DNA of 44,618 nucleotides from assembly GCA_003116975.1 (NCBI GenBank), contig BGKB01000284.1:1-44618 (forward strand), given 5' to 3'. A model generated the notes under the pieces. It saw nothing but the letters and a program-made list of their open reading frames with translations, made no database searches and was not told where the DNA came from. The stretch is from Aurantiochytrium sp. KH105 (taxonomy: Eukaryota > Sar > Bigyra > Thraustochytrida > Thraustochytriidae). Both the position numbers and the translations under genes were made by a program. How positions within the stretch are numbered: the stretch's first letter is position 1; each line of letters opens with the position of its first letter. Of the stretch, positions 9,699-16,441 are shown one piece after another.

Positions 9699-11481
9699 CT
9701 ACGCATCGACAGGCTTATCCTCTTCTGCAGCAGTGGAGGCAACTTTTCCTTCTTCTTCTTCGGAAGCAGCAGGGGCAGCTTTCTCTTCTTCTGCAGGGGC
9801 GGTATATTCGCTCGCTTCACCATAGTCAGCTTCAGGCGCAGGCTTTTCTTCCTCTTGCGCAGCTTCAGGTGCAGGGGATATTTCCACTTGCGCAGCTTCA
9901 GGTTCAGGCTTTTCTTCCTCTTGCGCAGCATCAGGTGCAGGGGATGTTTCTTCTTGCGCAGCCTCGGGCTCAGGCTTTTCTGTCTCTTGCGCAGCTTCGG
10001 GCTCAGGCTTTTCTGCCTCTTGCGCAGCTTCGGGTGCAGGCTTTTCCTCTTCAACAACCGGTTCTGCTTTCTCTTCTTCAGCTGCGGCTTCATGTTCTTC
10101 TTTTTCTTCCGCGGCAGCAGCAGAGGCAGGTGCAACTTCCGCAGCGGCAGGCATGCCTTCCGCTCCTCCTTGGATCCCATCATCGGCAGGAGCAGTATCG
10201 GTAGGAGTAGAAGGAGCATCCTTTTCTGCTGGCTCCTCCGGAGCATCTGCTGCCTTTTCTTCATCTGCAGCCGAGGCAATTTTTTCCGTGGTCTGGGCGA
10301 CCTCTTCTGTAGTCGGAGCAACTTCTTCCGTAGTTGGAGCGACTTCCTCCGCAGCTGGAACAGAGGTTTCTTTTTCTTCGGCTGCATCATCGACAGCTTC
10401 GGTGTGATCATCTTCGTCTTGCTTGGCCTCACCCTTCTCTTCCTCAGCGGGAACATGCGCAATTTCAGTTTTGGCAGGAAGCTCTTCGAAAGGGTCTTTG
10501 CCATGAAGAAAGGTCACAATCTGAGCAGCGTTGGCAAAGTCGCGCGGAACCTTTTCCTTGGCCCAGGCAAGATACTGATCCTTCGGAATGTCCCTTTCTT
10601 CTCCAGACTGAAAGCCGAAATCGCGTCGAATCAATTGTGCCACGAGCTCGTCCGAGGCATCGCTGAACTGCTCCTTATCCTCGACACCCGCCATGTGTAC
10701 AACCCCCTCGGCCGCGCACATGAACATGATGGTCTGGAGAACGAAAAGGGTATGGCACAGCGGGTCAGTCTCACCTTAAAATGCTTTCTTCCTTGACGAG
10801 TGTCCCCACCTCTCCCCTCCTTTTTGAGAATAAATCGACCTGCACGTACCATTTCGTCAAAGCTGATTTCACCTCGCTTCTGAAAGTCAAAGATGTCATA
10901 CATGACTGCCAAATTTCGAATCAACAAAAGGGCCGTCAGCTCAGTCCCATTTATTCATCCATTCATCCATCCCAGCCTGTGAATCCGCCTGCCAGGTTCA
11001 CACACGTACGTTCAATTTTAGCCGAGAATGCGCCCTCGCAAAGCACGGCACAGCCCTCCAAAAAGTCGAGTGCGTTGAGTGTAGCGCTGGCCTGCGCCTT
11101 GGGAAAACAGTCAAAGACGGCCTTGACCACCTCTCCCCCGAGCTCCAGATCACATTCTCGGAAAAGCTTTTGCAGATCCTCCTGGGGAATGCCAAAGTCC
11201 AGGTCCAGATCCAGATATTTGTCCAGCAGTCTGCGAGCAGTGGTCACCTCGACTGTGTGTGTGCGTGCATGTATGCATGTTCGCGTCGTCAAAATCGTGT
11301 TGAGCCAAGCGTAGTAGGCCCAAACAACGCGTACAAGCGGTCCGTCAGCCATTATTCATTGCGATAGAGTGCAGTGTCCTTTCGTTCACTTACGTTTTCG
11401 CAGCGGCTCGAGCTTATCCAAGAACTGGACGCCGCCGCCGCTGCCGCCTTGCTCTCCTGCCGCGGACGACGCGTTGCCCAT
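9699..11481 (-). CDS. EF-hand-like Ca2+-sensor protein with N-myristoylation signal and Ala/Glu/Pro repeat tail (four exons)
   Basis: Four exons are inferred: 11481-11394, 11252-11010, 10905-10850 and 10733-9699. They total 1422 nt in frame (473 residues), with introns of 141, 104 and 116 nt. All donors are GTACGT or GTAAGT, and all acceptors are CAG. The N-terminus MGNASSAAG fits an N-myristoylation site. Residues about 30-190 resemble the helical pairs of calcineurin-B/neuronal-calcium-sensor proteins. The loop DFQKRGEISFDE has the spacing of an EF-hand, but positions 3 and 5 are Gln and Arg, so Ca2+ binding may be weak. The C-terminal half is low complexity, rich in Ala, Glu and Pro. It includes about seven 11-residue units of type EKPEPEAAQEE or xSPAPEAAQEE, followed by a short acidic end. 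The protein is probably membrane-associated. The exact family is not recognised. Confidence 0.8.
9829..10055 (-). repeat. 33-bp coding tandem repeat (about seven units)
   Basis: Inside the last exon of the EF-hand gene, about seven 33-bp units encode 11-residue repeats ending in AAQ plus acidic residues. Two unit types (EKPEPEAAQ and SPAPEAAQ) partly alternate, which suggests duplication of a 66-bp pair. Copy number is likely to vary between strains. Confidence 0.7.
10734..10849 (-). other. Intron 3 of the EF-hand gene
   Basis: A 116-nt GT-AG intron, phase 0, with donor GTACGT after the Met of ISFDEM and acceptor TTCTCCAG before TIMFMCAAEG. Confidence 0.75.
10906..11009 (-). other. Intron 2 of the EF-hand gene
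   Basis: A 104-nt GT-AG intron, phase 1. Joining makes a Leu codon and the segment FSAKIELMYDIFDF, which continues an EF-hand helix. Confidence 0.75.
11253..11393 (-). other. Intron 1 of the EF-hand gene
   Basis: A 141-nt GT-AG intron, phase 1, donor GTAAGT, acceptor ACACACAG. Joining gives LEPLRKLEVTTARRLLDKY in frame. Confidence 0.7.
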
Positions 11482-12291
11482 CTTCTTGCTGGCTGGTGAT
11501 GATGCTTAAGCTGCTCAAGCACGGAAAACCGTCGCAGGCTGAAGAAAAAGTCTCGCTGCAGCGGTCGTCGCCAGCGCAAGACCCTTGCGCAATCTCTTCA
11601 ACGCTTCGCGCCCCTGACACTCGCCGTCGACGCCGCCGCGACTCGAGCCCTCCCTGTCGAATGCTTTCCCCCTCGGAGCGCCCGCGCTGCAGCTCCGGAA
11701 AATGAAGAACTGCCGACCTCGCCTCCTCCTCTTCGGACAACAGCCAGCAGCCAGCTGCAACGGTCACCCCTTTCCCGATCAAAGAACGACAGGGAACGTC
11801 ATCTCACTTGCATTCTCTGGAACCTCTGCAACACTCGTCCCTTTTCGGGTTGCGCAGAGCTCAAAACGGATCGATCCACTTTCCCGGTTTCCCTTCCTGC
11901 TTTTTCTTTCCGGGCTGGCTGGCGGTGGCGGCTGTCCAAGGGGCCTCCGCGGCGAGGGCGCCTGCTCCCTCCGCCCCGCCGTCGCTCCTCCCGCTTCTGT
12001 GTGGCTCTCTCTCTCTCCCTCTGCCGTCCGTGCCTCCGCTGGAGCGGCGCCAGCCAGGTCGCGCCGAGTCGGACACCCCTGCGCCTCTCCGTCTCCATTC
12101 TTCGGGCGAGCAGCCAACGCAGCACTCGCTCGCTCGCTCGCGCGCTGCCCAGGCTGCGCCGCAGACCGCCAACCCGCGGCCGACGCCCTCGCAGCTCGCG
12201 CGCGGACTCGAGGCCGACGAGTCTCCGCGCCCGCGGCCTGCCTGGAGGACAGACGGCGAGCGGCGGCGTGAGAGCCACGAAAGATAGAGCG
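11482..12291. promoter_or_regulatory. Divergent promoter region
   Basis: An 810-base spacer between the EF-hand gene (-) and the type II membrane protein gene (+). It is GC-rich and contains CTCT runs near 12003-12020 and GCTC repeats near 12125-12140. Long open frames here begin at non-ATG codons or are low complexity, so I call no gene. Confidence 0.35.
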
Positions 12292-13188
12292 ATGAAGATG
12301 GAGACGGAGACGCCGACGAGGCGGACCTCGAGGAGGACCAGCACCGCGCTCCCTGGCGCGCTGCTCGTGGTGACGGCGCTGCTGTGCGCCTTCATGCTCC
12401 TACGCCACGATCTCGCCTCTCTGGTAGTCGTGCAGGCCCCCGCGCCGCCGCCGCCCGTCCAGATTAACGTCTTCGTCAATGTACCCGAGGCGCAGATGGA
12501 TGATTCGCAAACCAGCCTTGTGGACCCTGACGACCAAGACGAGAGCTCTGATGGCCCGACCTCGCTTGGCTACCCAATCGAAGTCTTTGCCCGCGGCAAC
12601 CGCACCATTTTTGCCATGGAAAGCTTGCACAACGGCATGCTCTTTGTCGTCGCTCTCGGCAAAGACGGCCAGCTCTGGCACAGCTATCAAGAGCTGCCCA
12701 GCGCAAAGTGGAAGGACTGGGCCCCGCTCACGTCATTTTGCCCGAACGCCACCGACGCAAGACGTCTTTGCAAATTCGACGCGGACCCGAACATTGGCAA
12801 AAATGCAGATGGTCGCCTCGAGATCTTTGCGCGTTTCGAGGAGAATCTCGATCTTTGGCAAATGCACCAGACCGATCCGAATGATCCGACCAGCTGGTCG
12901 CACCCCCGCGAGGGTTCGTGCGTCGACCAGGACCAGGACACCTCCATTTGGCATTGTCTTGAGCCCGGCATGCCCGACGTGCAGACCACGGCGAGCTACT
13001 GGATCATCGACAGTCCTGTATTCCCAACGAGCGATATTTCTGTCCTGCGCAACGAAACCTCGGGCAAGCTCCAGGTCTACTTTCGCAATTTTGAAGGCCA
13101 TCTCTACATGGTCGAACAAATCGAGGCTGGCGCCTCGGACCAGTACACCGTGCCCCGCGTCATTGCGCCGGAGCTCATCTTTATCTAA
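12292..13188 (+). CDS. Type II membrane protein with lectin-propeller-like lumenal domain
   Basis: A 298-residue protein starting at the ATG at 12292 (MKMETETPTRRTSRR). The frame is open further upstream but that part is low complexity. A basic N-terminal tail is followed by one membrane segment at about 19-37 (ALPGALLVVTALLCAFMLL), then a Pro-rich stalk. The rest should be lumenal or extracellular. Repeated segments of form hEhFARxxxxxLW occur at about 96-130 (IEVFARGN...GQLWHSYQ) and 175-205 (LEIFARFEENLDLWQMHQ), with a weaker copy near the C-terminus (LQVYFRNFEGHLYMVEQ). These resemble blades of the PLL/fucose-lectin type beta-propeller. Sequons (NRT, NAT, NET) and several Cys fit secretory-pathway passage. 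Only about three blades are seen, so it may be a partial propeller or may oligomerise. Ligand unknown. Confidence 0.7.
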   Translation: MKMETETPTRRTSRRTSTALPGALLVVTALLCAFMLLRHDLASLVVVQAPAPPPPVQINVFVNVPEAQMDDSQTSLVDPDDQDESSDGPTSLGYPIEVFARGNRTIFAMESLHNGMLFVVALGKDGQLWHSYQELPSAKWKDWAPLTSFCPNATDARRLCKFDADPNIGKNADGRLEIFARFEENLDLWQMHQTDPNDPTSWSHPREGSCVDQDQDTSIWHCLEPGMPDVQTTASYWIIDSPVFPTSDISVLRNETSGKLQVYFRNFEGHLYMVEQIEAGASDQYTVPRVIAPELIFI

Positions 13189-13804
13189 TTAGCTAATCTT
13201 ATCACGATCCAACTTTTGCCCAAAAGCAAAGCTTACGAGCAACGTTTCGTTTTGCTGTCCTGTATACAGACGGGCGGTCTTGCGATGCATGCATCGGGCG
13301 TCTTTGTCCATGCTTCGTGTCCCCAAAGTCAGCAAGAAAGAAAGGAAAGGGGGGGGGGGGGGGGGGGGGCAGATTGCTAAGCTTACAACAACGCCCCCTC
13401 TGCTCGAGCGTTTGAACAACCAAGATATTTGTCCGTCAAGACTCCCTGTATACCCCTCTTTTCGTCCCAGGTCGGGCAAATGGGCCTCCCAGCGATGTGC
13501 CAAGCAGCGCGACCCACCCGATGGGCCTCCAAGTTGACGTGCCTAGTTCGGTCGGAGTATGCAAGAAACTTACGCGCGATGTCAAAACCCTTCCGCTGAC
13601 GCCTCGCGGCGCCGGCCGGGGTCGTCGGGACGGGCTCCGTCGACACAGCGCAAAGCGCGCACCGACCGCGAGACCGAGCCGTAGCAGCGCACCAACACTA
13701 GCAGCGAGGCGCGCGCAGACTTTTTCTCCGCGTAGAACCTCGACGAAAGTTGCGCGAGCGGTGACGAAACGTACGTGATCGCAGAGACACGGTGCGGATC
13801 GACA
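13189..13804. other. Spacer with a long poly-G tract
   Basis: A 616-base spacer between two plus-strand genes. An uninterrupted run of about 21 G lies at about 13349-13369. A possible upstream exon of the CRIB-RhoGAP gene could lie here: GAAAC followed by GTACGT at about 13766-13776 looks like a splice donor, but I cannot join it with confidence. Confidence 0.4.
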
Positions 13805-14815
13805 ATGACACTCGAACCACTTCGCGCAGCACCCGATCGAGAACAGCATGATGTCATCCTAGGACCAGCCACAGTGCGTTCAAGACGAAGCTCGCTCGAG
13901 CGAACAGCCCTGCGAGCGACAAACACCTCCAATCAAGAAAAAGAAATCCCGCCACGACCTCGGCTGCGTCGCGATGCACGGCGCATCAAGAGATCCAAAG
14001 GCTCCCTTTGGCGTCGCGTAATGGGCCTCAGCGAAGCCAACAGCGCCGAGATTCCCCGATGCGTGGAAATATCAGGTCCCACCAATTTCCGGCACAACTT
14101 TCATGCAACCTTTGACACCACCTCGGTCACCTTTGCCGGCCTTCCCACCCGATGGAATCAGCAGACGACCCTCATCAACAGACAATTCGGCATTCCCTTG
14201 CGAAGCGCGCCGCGCGTGGAAGTGGAAGGCTACGCAGCTCGCATACCTGCAGTGCTCGTGCTGCTCAGGCGTGAGCTTATCGATAATGGTGGTCTTCGTC
14301 ACGAAGGCGTCTTTCGCGTCTCAGCCAACAAGTCCACCCAGCTGCACTACAAGACGCAACTCGACGCGGGCCAGTTTAGAGGCTGTGTCTCGAGCACCGA
14401 TGCTACGTGCATGGCTGCGCTCATCAAAGAATGGTTCCGTGCACTCCCCGAGCCTCTATTGCAATGTCTGCCCCGAGACCTCATTGTGTCAGTCGCAGCA
14501 CGAACTGACAACGACGAACAAGCTTCAGAAGAGCTCTTACGACGTCTCCCAGAGCCCAATCAGTCCGTCTTTCTCTGGCTGCTCGACCTACTTGCCGACA
14601 CAGCTCAATACGAGACCATCAATCGCATGAGTATCAAGGCCCTCGGCATCGTGTTAGCGCCAAATTTGTACACGGTGAGCCCAACAGCCTCGCCCATGGA
14701 AGTCGTTGCGCTCATGGATGCTGCTGTAAAAGCGGTGCAGCTTTGCCTTCGTATGCGCTCGCAGACGCCTCGACCCACGCTCGCTCCGCAAGATCAACAC
14801 ACACTGCTTACTTGA
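13805..14815 (+). CDS. CRIB-RhoGAP, Rho/Rac-family GTPase-activating protein
   Basis: From the ATG at 13805 the protein has 336 residues. The frame continues upstream only to a GTG. Residues about 89-130 form a CRIB/p21-binding motif (ISGPTNFRHNFHATFD) followed by a FAGLPTRW segment, as in PAK-type PBDs. Residues about 135-325 are a RhoGAP domain with the arginine finger R171 in RHEGVFRVSA, then KEWFRALPEPLL and the ALGIVLAPNLY helix. CRIB plus RhoGAP is the arrangement of plant RopGAPs. Family knowledge says the CRIB part binds the GTP-loaded GTPase and assists hydrolysis. The basic N-terminus (residues 20-75) may bind membranes. The protein would switch off Rac/Cdc42-like signalling. The start is uncertain because an upstream exon is possible. 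Confidence 0.85.
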   Translation: MTLEPLRAAPDREQHDVILGPATVRSRRSSLERTALRATNTSNQEKEIPPRPRLRRDARRIKRSKGSLWRRVMGLSEANSAEIPRCVEISGPTNFRHNFHATFDTTSVTFAGLPTRWNQQTTLINRQFGIPLRSAPRVEVEGYAARIPAVLVLLRRELIDNGGLRHEGVFRVSANKSTQLHYKTQLDAGQFRGCVSSTDATCMAALIKEWFRALPEPLLQCLPRDLIVSVAARTDNDEQASEELLRRLPEPNQSVFLWLLDLLADTAQYETINRMSIKALGIVLAPNLYTVSPTASPMEVVALMDAAVKAVQLCLRMRSQTPRPTLAPQDQHTLLT

Positions 14816-14839
14816 CTTTTATGATGAAAAAACAATAAA
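14816..14839. terminator. Shared 3' end between convergent genes, with AATAAA
   Basis: Only 24 bases lie between the stop of the RhoGAP gene and the stop of the minus-strand gene. They include AATAAA on the plus strand at 14834-14839. The transcripts must overlap unless both have almost no 3' UTR. Confidence 0.6.
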
Positions 14840-16243
14840 TCATGCGATCACATTTTCTTGTTGCTTTGGCTCATTAGCTACGCAATCGGCGTCGCTCTTT
14901 TTACACGAGCTTGATAAGAGAGTTTGCGCGACCAGCCGACGGGTTTGTGCGCTGGGATCTTTGGCTGAGTCTCCATGTGCCCAAACTTGCAAGACATCAG
15001 TGAGTGGGCGTATCCATGCTGGATGGTTGTTGGAGACTTGCACAGCCAACACAACTCCCGCAGCCTTGGTTTCCACGATGGCGCGCCCACGGCATTTAGG
15101 ACGTCGTGGCGAAAACTGGCCCACGCTGGGAACACCTCCGCTTGCAGAACGGGCGGCTGTGGGTCGCATACGCGCCGCGGGCGCCTGAAGCAGCGACAGC
15201 CATTCGAGCTTTGCATCGACATGTGGCATGGGATCCGTCGAAAAACGCGTTAATAAACCATTCATCTCTGCCAGATCGTTTTTGCTCTTGGCAACGTAAA
15301 TCCAGCCTTGCGCGACACAAGGCGCAAGAATTGACACGGGAAGACACGCCAGCACATTCGTAGGCACAACTGCGACCTGCTCCAAAAGCGCAACCGCAAT
15401 CCACGGATGAGATCGCAAAAGGGAACGGAGATCTCGCGACTTCATTTGTATCGCTTCAATTATTGTACGGGCCATTGCGCCCCCACGCGGGGCGCGGCAC
15501 AACGCAGCAGCAATAGAAGTCTCAATTTCACTTCGCAGCAAAGAAGTCAGCCCCCCTTCAACACAGAGGAGAATCCCGAGCTCGACGCCACGAAAAGCGA
15601 GCTCAAGTGCGACGTCACTTTCAATGTTGGCAACGAAAGGAGAGCAAAGTACCTTGCTGCAAAGCGACGTCATTGCAGCGCCCCGCGTGGCAAGTAGAGA
15701 CTTGGCGCTTGACATTACTGACCACGTTGCAAGTCGCGTAAGGACCTCGAGCGCGCCTTGCGAGGGTGCGAGCTCAATGATTTGATGCGCCCTCGCGCTT
15801 TTACCCTGAGACGCAAAGGATTCGAGTTGGAAAGACAAGGCCGTCCACAGATCCTCGCATGCTGCCATGCATTCCATCGCGCGTGGCAAGTAGTCAAAGG
15901 CTCGTTGCGGAACAAGTGAACGCGGTGATGCGTTTGCTGCCTCCCATGAGTCCTCGCACGCGGAACCAAGTCGGATGAGCCCTCGAAGGACTGAGCAGCG
16001 AGCGTCGACGCCGCACCGCCCTTTCCGTCCCTGCAGGGCTTCCGTGAGCGCAGTCAACACTTGACATGACGCACCTGTCGGACTTTCGTTCTCAAAGAGC
16101 ATGGCGCGCACCACGATGTCGTCGAGTCGCCTCACAAGGATTTCTGCCCGCATCGCCGCTTCGGGCCCCTGGGCGTTGGCGAGCGCATCGGCATCACGCA
16201 CAAGGTCGCGCTGCTTTCTTGCGCGAGCAGCTGCAAACTCCAT
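14840..16243 (-). CDS. Helical protein of unknown function
   Basis: A 467-residue single-exon frame starting with ATG at 16243-16241. The composition is rich in Ala and Leu, and repeated amphipathic helices run through about residues 1-330 (for example SVLRGLIRLGSACEDSWEAA and ALEVLTRLATWSVMSSAKSLL). This would fit a HEAT/ARM-like solenoid. The last 130 residues are more polar and probably disordered. No catalytic motif or membrane segment is convincing. I do not recognise the family. It shares a 198-base divergent promoter with the metacaspase gene and ends 24 bases from the RhoGAP stop. Codon use matches the neighbours and the frame is long for this window, which supports a real gene. Confidence 0.7.
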   Translation of the reverse strand: MEFAAARARKQRDLVRDADALANAQGPEAAMRAEILVRRLDDIVVRAMLFENESPTGASCQVLTALTEALQGRKGRCGVDARCSVLRGLIRLGSACEDSWEAANASPRSLVPQRAFDYLPRAMECMAACEDLWTALSFQLESFASQGKSARAHQIIELAPSQGALEVLTRLATWSVMSSAKSLLATRGAAMTSLCSKVLCSPFVANIESDVALELAFRGVELGILLCVEGGLTSLLRSEIETSIAAALCRAPRGGAMARTIIEAIQMKSRDLRSLLRSHPWIAVALLEQVAVVPTNVLACLPVSILAPCVAQGWIYVAKSKNDLAEMNGLLTRFSTDPMPHVDAKLEWLSLLQAPAARMRPTAARSASGGVPSVGQFSPRRPKCRGRAIVETKAAGVVLAVQVSNNHPAWIRPLTDVLQVWAHGDSAKDPSAQTRRLVAQTLLSSSCKKSDADCVANEPKQQENVIA

Positions 16244-16441
16244 GCGCGGCGCGCAACAGCTACCTCGCTGTGTGGCTGACTATCAAGCTTGCGCGCGCGC
16301 GCCCGGTGGCTCGGCATGGATCTCCGCAAGGAGGTAAGAAGCGGAATGCTTTGGTGTGTACCGGAACGGTGTGTACCAACCGTCTCACGATCGTCATCAT
16401 GTTTCCGACGAGCTGAGCAATGCAGCATCATCATAATCGCC
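16244..16441. promoter_or_regulatory. Compact bidirectional promoter
   Basis: Only 198 bases separate the start codons of the helical protein gene (-) and the metacaspase gene (+). Control of both must lie here or inside the genes. ATGGATCTCCGCAAGGAG followed by GTAAGA at about 16316-16339 could be a tiny first exon of the metacaspase gene. Confidence 0.5.

Noticed and set aside
9633..10796. A 387-codon plus-strand frame rich in Phe, Arg and Leu
   Set aside because: It is the complement of the Glu/Ala/Pro repeats of the EF-hand gene on the other strand.
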